Assembly: GCA_035645095.1 (NCBI GenBank)
Contig: DASQNG010000097.1
Coordinates: 1 to 12,030, forward strand
Source of the DNA: Gaiellasilicea sp035645095
GTDB lineage: Bacteria; Actinomycetota; Thermoleophilia; Gaiellales; Gaiellaceae
DNA: 12,030 nucleotides
Direction: 5' to 3'
Positions 6,577 through 11,809 of this stretch are shown here, piece after piece (position 1 is the first letter of the stretch; each line of letters starts with the position of its first letter). The position numbers and the translations under genes are program-made. The notes below the pieces were generated by a model, which saw only the letters and a list, made by a program, of their open reading frames with translations, did not search any database and had not been told where the DNA came from.

Positions 6577-7205
6577 GAGCGCACCCGCATCAGCTCGCCG
6601 CCGTCGGCCGGGTCGCCGGGGCGTGTCCGGCGCGGCAGGTACCGAGCCTCGACCGTCATCACCTCGCGCACGTAGTCGACGCTCATGATCGTGGCGGCGA
6701 CGACCTCGAAGCCGAGGCGACGCTCGAGCTCCGCCCGCAGCGCCGTGTCCTCCGTCCGCACCTCGTCGAGCACGAGCGTCAGGCGCCGGACCCCGCGGTG
6801 CGGCTCCAGCCTGTCCATCGCGAACATCGCACCGATCACGACCCCGTTCAGCAGCACCGTGAACGCGGTCGAGCCGGCGTGGATGCCGTTGACGATCCCG
6901 AGCGCGAGTGCGGCGAAGAAGTACGCGACCTCGATGTAGCTGATCTCCTCGCTGCGAAGCCGGATGATCGAGAGGGCGCCGAAGAGCCCGAGGCCGAGCC
7001 CGATGCTGACGACCTCGCCGCCGGCGGCCATCGCCGTGACGACCGCGAAGAGGCCGACGTTGAAGCAGACGTACGCGGTGAGCAGGTCGCGCCGTTCGTG
7101 ACGCCGGAAGTAGATGACGTACGCGAGCAGGAAGATCGCCACGAGGTCGACCCCGAGAGCCGGGATGAACTCGTCGAGCGGGATGCTGTCGCGGGGCGGC
7201 GTCAT
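6573..7205 (-). CDS. DUF4956 integral membrane protein
   Basis: 210 residues with four or five hydrophobic segments, at about 17-33, 41-61, 64-81, 91-108 and 114-130. A soluble C-terminal part (about 138-190) has alternating strand and helix character. The sequence FGALSIIRLRSEEIS (75-89) followed by an amphipathic Y/F/A-rich helix is the recognisable DUF4956 signature. Function is unknown. Genes of this family commonly lie beside VTC-domain and CotH genes, and here it is the first gene of that operon. It is a plausible membrane partner or channel for the VTC enzyme, by analogy with the membrane part of yeast VTC; that is inference. The ATG at 7205 has no Shine-Dalgarno. TACACC (7218-7213) lies seven bases before it and may be a weak -10 for a leaderless message. 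Confidence 0.88.
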   Translation of the reverse strand: MTPPRDSIPLDEFIPALGVDLVAIFLLAYVIYFRRHERRDLLTAYVCFNVGLFAVVTAMAAGGEVVSIGLGLGLFGALSIIRLRSEEISYIEVAYFFAALALGIVNGIHAGSTAFTVLLNGVVIGAMFAMDRLEPHRGVRRLTLVLDEVRTEDTALRAELERRLGFEVVAATIMSVDYVREVMTVEARYLPRRTRPGDPADGGELMRVRS

Positions 7206-7263
7206 CGGCGGAGGTGTACGGGCGCTGCTGCGGTCACCGGACGACGAAGGCTACTCGCGCCCG

Positions 7264-7301
7264 ATGAGAGGAAGGTAGGGCGAAAGTGAGGCTCCTCTCA
7301 T
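7264..7301. repeat. 9-base inverted repeat upstream of the DUF4956-VTC-CotH operon
   Basis: ATGAGAGGA (7264-7272) and TCCTCTCAT (7293-7301) are perfectly complementary across a 20-base spacer. The centre lies about 77 bases upstream of the DUF4956 start and about 55 bases beyond the cupin stop. It may be a paired operator (half sites 29 bases apart, near three helical turns) or, read as RNA from the minus strand, part of the terminator of the GNAT-cupin operon. No T-tract follows. The rest of the 7206-7337 gap shows only the hairpin at 7304-7318 and a TAGCCT (7253-7248) that could be a -10 box. Confidence 0.5.
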
Positions 7302-7303
7302 GC

Positions 7304-7318
7304 ACGCCGCTTCGGCGT
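7304..7318 (-). terminator. Short GC hairpin after the cupin gene
   Basis: ACGCCG (7304-7309) and CGGCGT (7313-7318) form a perfect 6-base-pair stem with a 3-base loop, beginning about 20 bases after the cupin stop codon. It is immediately followed on the minus strand by the 9-base inverted repeat. The tandem hairpins are the most likely end of the GNAT-cupin transcript, although no U-tract is present. Confidence 0.35.
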
Positions 7319-7337
7319 CCGGCCCGGGTGTCCGGAC

Positions 7338-7757
7338 CTACGAGCCGCTGAAGTCGAGGCCCGCCCGCTCCACCGCCTCGCGCACGTCGTCGTCCGAGGG
7401 CGGCGGGGCGTCGGGATCCTGTGAGCAGAGGACGCGGAAGAAGCGCTCGAGCCCGGCGGGAACGGCGATCACGTCCACGACGGCACCGCCGTCGGAGCGG
7501 AAGCCGTGCAGCGACCCCTGCGGCAGGAAGGCGGCTTCCCCGGGGCCGAGCATGCGCTCCTCGCCCCCTATCGCCACCGTCAGCTCCCCCTCGCGCACGA
7601 GCAGCGTCTCCGTCTCGCGGTGGTGGCGGTGCGGCGGTGCGCCGGCACCGGGCGGCATCCGCAGCGTCAGCAGCGCTAGCGCGCCGCCGGTCGCGTCGCC
7701 GTCGAACACGATCTCGATCGTCTGGTCGCTGCCGGGGAAGTGACGGAGCTCGGCCAC
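7338..7757 (-). CDS. Small single-domain cupin protein
   Basis: 139 residues forming one cupin barrel. Motif 1 is PPHRHHRETETLLVREG (41-57), with H43, H45 and E50 as metal-ligand candidates. Motif 2 is GEAAFLPQGSLHGF (73-86), with H84 as the fourth ligand. The C-terminal 25 residues are acidic and proline-rich. A metal-binding enzyme or small-ligand sensor is likely, but the substrate cannot be told. The GTG at 7757 lies three bases after the stop of the upstream GNAT gene, so the two form an operon. No clear Shine-Dalgarno is present, which fits translational coupling. Confidence 0.85.
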   Translation of the reverse strand: MAELRHFPGSDQTIEIVFDGDATGGALALLTLRMPPGAGAPPHRHHRETETLLVREGELTVAIGGEERMLGPGEAAFLPQGSLHGFRSDGGAVVDVIAVPAGLERFFRVLCSQDPDAPPPSDDDVREAVERAGLDFSGS

Positions 7758-7760
7758 TGC

Positions 7761-8375
7761 TCAGGGACGCTGCGGCTGCGGCTGCGGCGCGAGCGCCTCC
7801 CGCAGGAGCCGGAGCGCCCGCGAGCGTGGCCGCGCCTCGACCGGCTGAAGGCCGCCGAGCTCGAGCCGGGCGAGCTCGACCCGGCCTTCCGTCCGGACGG
7901 TCGTGAAACCGAAGTCGGCGAGGAAGTCGCGCGGGAACACGGTGCGGTGGACGACGAAGCGCTCATAGGTCGACTCGCCCTCCGGGTAGCGGTAGGCGAA
8001 CGCCTCCAGCGCGCGCACGCCACGGTCGCGCGCCTCGCCGATCGCCGTCAGGAAGAGCGACTGCTCGACCCACGGCGCGCTCTCGGAGACGAGGTAGACG
8101 CACGTGACGAGGACAGCGTCCTGGGACGGCGGCCCCGCCGGCAGCTCCGCCGCCCGCGGGAAGAGGTCCGCACGCCCGTACTGGACGGAGCCGAGCAGCC
8201 GCCCGTCATCGTCGCGGTAGAGCGCGCCCCAGGCGCCCCACTCGTCCTCGGCCCGCTCGCGCCAGCGCTCCTTGTTCACGTGCCGCGAGCCGCGGGACTG
8301 CCACCACACGCAGCCGTGGCACACGCTCGGCGCATGCTCGAGCGTCGCGCCCGTCAGGCCCGAGACGTGCGGCAC
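7761..8375 (-). CDS. Probable GNAT-family N-acetyltransferase with N-terminal CxxC
   Basis: About 204 residues. The middle part has the look of a GNAT fold: a strand pair LYRDDDGRLLGSVQYG near residues 52-68, a central strand DAVLVTCVYLV near 87-97, then a helix, then a strand with RALEAFAYRY. A conserved-looking SVCHGCVWWQ with two cysteines opens the protein (near 18-27). Actinobacterial GNAT-like proteins with a comparable Cys-rich start come to mind, but the usual acetyl-CoA loop (Q/RxxGxG/A) is not clear, so the assignment is moderate. The start is almost forced: reading upstream in frame, the GTG at 8375 is the only usable start before the promoter. That GTG shares a base with the stop of the leader ORF (TAGTG). 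The frame continuing to 8636 is antisense to lhgO and is not used. Substrate unknown. Confidence 0.7.
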   Translation of the reverse strand: MPHVSGLTGATLEHAPSVCHGCVWWQSRGSRHVNKERWRERAEDEWGAWGALYRDDDGRLLGSVQYGRADLFPRAAELPAGPPSQDAVLVTCVYLVSESAPWVEQSLFLTAIGEARDRGVRALEAFAYRYPEGESTYERFVVHRTVFPRDFLADFGFTTVRTEGRVELARLELGGLQPVEARPRSRALRLLREALAPQPQPQRP

Positions 8376-8419
8376 TACGGTTGTCGGCCGCTCGCTGCGG
8401 CGGCAGTGGGTGCCCGCAT
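8375..8419 (-). CDS. Possible leaderless 14-residue leader peptide before the GNAT gene
   Basis: An ATG at 8419 opens a 15-codon ORF (MRAPTAAAASGRQP) whose TAG overlaps the GNAT GTG by one base (TAGTG). TACTAT (8432-8427) lies seven bases before the ATG, so transcription should begin at or beside that ATG. The GNAT GTG has no Shine-Dalgarno, so ribosomes may reach it by translating this ORF and reinitiating. If the ORF is not translated, the GNAT mRNA has a leader of about 44 bases without an obvious ribosome site. Confidence 0.4.
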   Translation of the reverse strand: MRAPTAAAASGRQP

Positions 8420-8426
8420 GCCCGAG

Positions 8427-8432
8427 ATAGTA
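8427..8432 (-). promoter_or_regulatory. -10 box of the GNAT-cupin operon
   Basis: TACTAT on the minus strand is close to the consensus TATAAT and fits TANNNT. It lies seven bases before the ATG of the 14-codon leader ORF. The expected -35 zone (about 8450-8455) falls on the divergent lhgO -10 box and has no good TTGACA match. Confidence 0.5.
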
Positions 8433-8456
8433 CGAGTGTCGCACCTCCACACGTAC
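8430..8456. promoter_or_regulatory. Imperfect inverted repeat between two divergent promoters
   Basis: GTACGAGTGT (8430-8439) and ACACGTAC (8449-8456) are inverted copies with one extra A in the left arm. The repeat occupies the space between the GNAT -10 and the lhgO -10 and touches both. It is a candidate operator for a regulator controlling both directions. The cognate regulator is not encoded in this window. Confidence 0.3.
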
Positions 8457-8459
8457 GCT
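8454..8459 (+). promoter_or_regulatory. -10 box of a leaderless lhgO promoter
   Basis: TACGCT ends six bases before the lhgO ATG at 8466, the same box and spacing as at recR. No Shine-Dalgarno precedes the ATG (TGGGCC). The expected -35 zone near 8431-8436 overlaps the divergent -10 box. Confidence 0.55.
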
Positions 8460-8465
8460 TGGGCC

Positions 8466-9668
8466 ATGGCGGCGTCGGGCGAGCGGGTCGACGCTGTCGT
8501 CATCGGCGGCGGCATCGTCGGGCTCGCCACGGCGGCCGAGATCGCCGCGCGGCGACCCGCCTGGGACGTCGTCGTACTCGAGAAGGAACGAGAGCTCGCG
8601 GCACACCAGACGGGCCGGAACAGCGGCGTCATCCACTCCGGCATCTACTACACGCCCGGCTCCTTGAAGGCGCGGCTCTGCACTGAGGGCCGGCGCCTGC
8701 TCGTGGCCTTCTGCGAGGAGGAGGGTGTGCCGTACGAGCTCTGCGGGAAGGTGGTCGTCGCCACCGAGGCCGGGGAGCTGCCGGCGCTCGAGGAACTCGA
8801 GCGTCGGGCGGCGGCGAACGGCGTCGAGGCCGAACGGATCGGCCAGGCGCGGCTACGGGAGCTCGAGCCGGCGTGCGCCGGCGTGGCCGCACTCCATGTG
8901 CCGGAGACCGGTCTCGTCGATTACCGACGGGTCGCCGTCGCGCTGGCCGACCGGCTGGCGCGCACCGGCGGCGGCGTCGACCTCGCCACGCGCGCGCTCT
9001 CGCTGCACGAGGAGCCGGAGCATGTGCGCGTGGTCACGGAGCGGAGGGACTACCTCGCGCGCAAGGTGATCGCCTGCGCCGGCGTCCACGCCGACGCCCT
9101 TGCCGGGGACCGTGGGAGAGACACGCGGGTCGTACCGTTCCGTGGTGCCTACTTCGCGCTCCGTCCCGAGGCACGGCACCTCTGCCGGAACCTGATCTAC
9201 CCGGTTCCCGACGCGCGCTTCCCCTTTCTCGGTGTCCACGTCAACCGGCGTCCCGACGACGAGGTCTGGGCAGGCCCGAACGCGGTGGTCGCGCTCGCCC
9301 TCGAGGGGTATCGCCGCCGCGACGTCCACCTGGGCGAGGCGTGGCGGACGCTCTCGTATCCTGGCTTCCTACGGCTCGCGCGCCGCTACTGGCGTTTGGG
9401 GTCGGTCGAGGCGTGGCGCGACGTGAGCAGGCGTGCCTATGCGGCGCAGGCCCGCCGCTACCTGCCCGGGCTTCGGGCCGAGGACCTGTCGCCCGCGCCC
9501 GCCGGAGTTCGTGCGCAGGCGCTCGCGCGCGACGGAACGCTGCTCGACGACTTCCTCTTCGCAGGCGCCGGCCGGGTGCTGCACGTCCGCAACGCGCCCT
9601 CGCCGGCGGCGACGTCGGCGCTGGCGATCGCACGGCTCGTCGCAGACCGTGCGTTCGCAGAAGCCTAG
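8466..9668 (+). CDS. lhgO: FAD-dependent L-2-hydroxyglutarate oxidase/dehydrogenase
   Basis: Oxidises L-2-hydroxyglutarate to 2-oxoglutarate and passes electrons to oxygen or the quinone pool; this clears a by-product of malate and lactate dehydrogenases. The 400-residue protein has the FAD-binding Rossmann motif GGGIVG (14-19) and the ribose-binding acidic end of strand 2, VVVLEKE (35-41). The strongly diagnostic HQTGRNSGVIHSGIYY is at 47-62, followed by PGSLKARLC. Downstream are FCEEEGVPYELCGKVVVAT and a C-terminal FAD-contacting segment ending HVRNAPSPAATSALAIA. Length and motif order fit the LhgO/YgaF family of the DAO superfamily. The ATG at 8466 is chosen for the conserved N-terminus and the six-base-spaced -10 box. 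The frame is open upstream to 7740, but that part is antisense to the GNAT gene. A related glycine/glycerol-3-phosphate oxidase is less likely. Confidence 0.92.
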   Translation: MAASGERVDAVVIGGGIVGLATAAEIAARRPAWDVVVLEKERELAAHQTGRNSGVIHSGIYYTPGSLKARLCTEGRRLLVAFCEEEGVPYELCGKVVVATEAGELPALEELERRAAANGVEAERIGQARLRELEPACAGVAALHVPETGLVDYRRVAVALADRLARTGGGVDLATRALSLHEEPEHVRVVTERRDYLARKVIACAGVHADALAGDRGRDTRVVPFRGAYFALRPEARHLCRNLIYPVPDARFPFLGVHVNRRPDDEVWAGPNAVVALALEGYRRRDVHLGEAWRTLSYPGFLRLARRYWRLGSVEAWRDVSRRAYAAQARRYLPGLRAEDLSPAPAGVRAQALARDGTLLDDFLFAGAGRVLHVRNAPSPAATSALAIARLVADRAFAEA

Positions 9669-9678
9669 CGCTTCGGCG
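9656..9678. terminator. Bidirectional hairpin over overlapping stop codons
   Basis: CGCAGAAGC (9656-9664) and GCTTCGGCG (9670-9678) pair in eight of nine positions around the five-base loop CTAGC. The loop holds the stop codons of both lhgO (TAG, 9666-9668) and the Asp23 gene (TAG on the other strand, 9667-9665). There is no T-tract in either direction. It is the only candidate terminator for these two convergent genes. Confidence 0.4.
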
Positions 9679-9967
9679 TGAACTCGTCGACCACGACGTC
9701 GAGGCGCCCGGGACGGACGTCCGCCATGCGCGCGAGGTAGTCGGAGACCCGCGCCTGCACCTCGGCGCCTACCTCCGGAGCGCTCGCTCCCCAGGCGAGC
9801 GCGAGGTGGAGCTCGACGCCGACGCGGTCGTCATCCCGTGTCACCCGCACGCCGTCGTGCCGGTGGAGCGCGCTCCCCACGAGGCCGCTCACTCCCGGCA
9901 CTTCGCGCGCCGCATCGGCCGCGTAGCTCGCGAGGATGTCTGCCGAGATCAGCGACTGGCCGCTCAC
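9665..9967 (-). CDS. Asp23/Gls24-family (alkaline-shock-like) protein
   Basis: 100 residues with the short alpha/beta layout of the Asp23 family. A helix ILASYAADAAREVPGV (11-26) is followed by strands around VRVTRDDDRVGVELHLALAWG (40-60), a helix PEVGAEVQARVSDYLARMA (64-82) and a final strand LDVVVDEF (89-96). Such proteins relate to envelope stress and membrane-associated assemblies in Gram-positives; the role here is unknown. The GTG at 9967 is chosen because it overlaps the metallophosphoesterase stop (GTGA, 9967-9964) and has GGAGG at 9971-9975, three bases upstream. A longer frame from 10036 would overlap the previous gene by over 70 bases and adds no family-like sequence. The stop overlaps the lhgO stop in a shared CTAG. 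Confidence 0.8.
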   Translation of the reverse strand: MSGQSLISADILASYAADAAREVPGVSGLVGSALHRHDGVRVTRDDDRVGVELHLALAWGASAPEVGAEVQARVSDYLARMADVRPGRLDVVVDEFTPKR

Positions 9968-10818
9968 GTCCCTCCAGTGTACGACCGTGCCGTGGGCGAA
10001 CGCAGCACGAGCTCCGTGACCTCGGGGCGTGCGCAAAAGCGGAACGGGACGAACGTGGTACCGAGTCCGGGCGAGACGTGCAACGTCGTCTCACCGTAGC
10101 GGTAGAGGCCGTACGACTCCCGGGCCCGCGGGTGCGCGAGCAGGAGCCGGCCGCCCGGGTACGGCAGCACGATCTGACCGCCGTGCAGGTGCCCGGCGAG
10201 CACGACGTCGAACGCGCCGTCCGGCAGCCGCCGTGCGATTCCGGGGAAGTGGCAGAGGAGGATGCGCAGGTCGGCGTCCGCGTCGGCCAGGGCTTCGGCG
10301 CGGGAGCGAGAGCTGCCGCGCGAGTACGTGCGCGGGTCGACACCGGCCAGCTGCACGCGCCGACCGCGCAGCTGGAGCGTCTGCGCCGAGTTCGAAAGCA
10401 GGTGCGCGCCCGGGAGGTCGTTCAGGTCGACCGGCTGCGAGAAGGGGTCGCGCGACTGCGCGTAGTCGTGGTTCCCGAGCACGGCGTAGGACGTCCCGAG
10501 CCGGGCGAGGAGCTCGTGTAGGAGCGGCTCGCCGCGGCTGCGCGACAGGAGGTCGCCCGTGATGCAGACGAGGTCTGGGCGCCTGCCGACGACCCATTCG
10601 ACTGCCCGCTCGACGGCGACGCGGCCACGAGAGGGGACGCCGAGGTGGAAGTCCGAGAGGTGCGCGACGCGGAGGCCGTCGAGCTCCGGCGGCAGGCGCT
10701 CGAGCGGCACCTGGAGCACGCGCGTGCGCAGCCAGCCGGCCTCGAGCCAGGAGTAGGAGAGCCCGGCGGCCGCGACCACGGCCATCCCGGCGAGGAGCGG
10801 CGCCGCCCTCACCGACAC
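9964..10818 (-). CDS. Membrane-anchored calcineurin-type metallophosphoesterase
   Basis: 284 residues. A hydrophobic N-terminus (about 6-24, then SYSWLEAGW) suggests one membrane anchor or uncleaved signal, so the catalytic domain probably faces outward. All five metallophosphoesterase blocks are present: D56 and H58 in HLSDFHLG, D89 in GDLL, N116 and H117 in GNHDYA, H190 in CHFPG, and H210/H212 in AGHLHGGQ. Arrangement and size match the YkuE/YaeI-like group, some of which act on lipid-linked phosphate; the substrate here is unknown. The start is uncertain: GTG 10818 is given, while a GTG two codons on or the ATG at residue 12 are possible. No Shine-Dalgarno is clear. It is coupled to the downstream Asp23 gene by a GTGA overlap. 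A complex hairpin region precedes it. Confidence 0.9.
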   Translation of the reverse strand: MSVRAAPLLAGMAVVAAAGLSYSWLEAGWLRTRVLQVPLERLPPELDGLRVAHLSDFHLGVPSRGRVAVERAVEWVVGRRPDLVCITGDLLSRSRGEPLLHELLARLGTSYAVLGNHDYAQSRDPFSQPVDLNDLPGAHLLSNSAQTLQLRGRRVQLAGVDPRTYSRGSSRSRAEALADADADLRILLCHFPGIARRLPDGAFDVVLAGHLHGGQIVLPYPGGRLLLAHPRARESYGLYRYGETTLHVSPGLGTTFVPFRFCARPEVTELVLRSPTARSYTGGT

Positions 10819-10821
10819 GCC

Positions 10822-10869
10822 CGCCGGAGGGGGTTCCGGCGCGACGCCCCCCAGAGCCGTCGCGCCGGA
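10822..10869 (-). promoter_or_regulatory. Three-arm hairpin region between the sdhE-like and metallophosphoesterase genes
   Basis: Read on the minus strand, TCCGGCGCGACG (10869-10858) and CGTCGCGCCGGA (10846-10835) form a perfect 12-base-pair stem with an 11-base loop. The 3' arm can instead pair through its last seven bases with TCCGGCG (10828-10822), across the six-base loop ACCCCC, ending three bases before the GTG at 10818. The two pairings exclude each other. The long stem lies 56 bases after the upstream gene's stop, so it may be a GC-rich terminator without a U-tract. It may instead lie in the metallophosphoesterase leader: GTTTCG (10910-10905), 17 bases, TATCCA (10887-10882) is a possible promoter upstream of it. 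Nothing else is seen in the 10819-10924 gap. Confidence 0.5.
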
Positions 10870-10924
10870 TGTCGCCCTCCGTGGATAGGAGACGGCGGGG
10901 CGCCCGAAACCTTGCGCGAGCCGC

Positions 10925-11809
10925 TCAGACCTGGAGCTGTTCCACGACCGGCTGCACCGAGACGACGTGTCGCCGGAACTTCAGCTCGGACTCGCCGAAG
11001 CCGGCGGCGACGCCGATCAGCTGCGAGAGGTGCAGGATCGGCATCTGGAAGTCCTTGCCGGTCGCCGCCTTCAGCTTCGACTGCCAGGCGTCGAGCGAGA
11101 GGTGGCAGAGCGGGCACGGCGTGACGATCGCGTCGGCGCCCGCCTCCTTCGCCTGCTCGATCGGCTGGATCAGCTCACCGAGCGCCGTCTCCTCGCGCGC
11201 CTGGATGATCGGGAAGCCGCAGCACTTGATCTTCGCCGGGTAGTCCACAGCCTCGCCGCCGCACGCCTCGATGATCCGCTCGAGCGACCACGGGCGGTCC
11301 GGGTCCTCGAAGCCGAGCAGCTTCGACGGGCGCAGAATCTGACAGCCGTAGAACGGCGCGACCCGGAGGCCCTTCAGCCCCTTGTGCGCCGTCTGCCTGA
11401 GCAGCTCGTAGCCCTCGCCCTCGGCCACCATCCAGAGGAAGTGACGGACGTCGACCTTCCCCTCGTAGGCGGGCACGCCCACCTTGCCGAGGTTCGTGTT
11501 GACGCGGTCCCGCAGCGCCTCGTCACCCTGCAGCTGGTGGTTCGCCTGGCGCAGGTTGAGCGTACAGACGTTGCACACCGTCATCAGCGTGTCGCAGCCC
11601 GTCGCCTCCGCGTAGGCGAGGATGCGCGCGTTCAGGTGCAGGTAGTAGTCGGGCTCGGCCTCGTGGATGTCGCCGGCGCCGCAGCAGGTGACGGTCTCGA
11701 GCTCGACGAGCTCGAGCCCCACCTTCGGCGAGAGCGCCTGGGTCGAGATGTCGAGCTCCTTGGCGGAAAGCGAGGCGAGGCAGCCCTTGTAGTACGCGAC
11801 CCGCTTCAC
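10925..11809 (-). CDS. HdrB/SdhE-type protein with two CCG iron-sulfur domains
   Basis: 294 residues with two complete CCG domains (CX31-39CC, CX33-35CxxC). The first has C10, C42, C43, C79 and C82; the second has C156, C196, C197, C232 and C235. In heterodisulfide reductase subunit B such motifs bind non-cubane [4Fe-4S] clusters. In archaeal-type succinate dehydrogenases and methylmenaquinol:fumarate reductases the equivalent SdhE-type subunit replaces the haem-bearing membrane anchor. No membrane helix is evident; an amphipathic C-terminus (about 264-294) could attach to the membrane. The GTG start overlaps the upstream stop (GTGA, 11809-11806) and has a GGAGGAG-type ribosome site upstream. 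SdhE of a quinone-linked succinate/fumarate enzyme is favoured by the preceding gene; an Hdr-like electron-transfer role is the alternative. Confidence 0.85.
   Translation of the reverse strand: MKRVAYYKGCLASLSAKELDISTQALSPKVGLELVELETVTCCGAGDIHEAEPDYYLHLNARILAYAEATGCDTLMTVCNVCTLNLRQANHQLQGDEALRDRVNTNLGKVGVPAYEGKVDVRHFLWMVAEGEGYELLRQTAHKGLKGLRVAPFYGCQILRPSKLLGFEDPDRPWSLERIIEACGGEAVDYPAKIKCCGFPIIQAREETALGELIQPIEQAKEAGADAIVTPCPLCHLSLDAWQSKLKAATGKDFQMPILHLSQLIGVAAGFGESELKFRRHVVSVQPVVEQLQV

Noticed and set aside
4934..6675. Two long plus-strand ORFs (4934-6292 and 5374-6675) opposite the VTC and CotH-family genes
   Set aside because: Arg/Ala/Pro-rich shadows of well-supported minus-strand genes, without start signals or family motifs.
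8376..8636. N-terminal extension of the GNAT frame
   Set aside because: It is antisense to the conserved FAD-binding start of lhgO and crosses both promoters.
10829..10857. Pseudoknot between the G-run in the long hairpin loop and the following C-run
   Set aside because: Only one base separates the 12-base-pair stem from the C-run, too short to span the stem.
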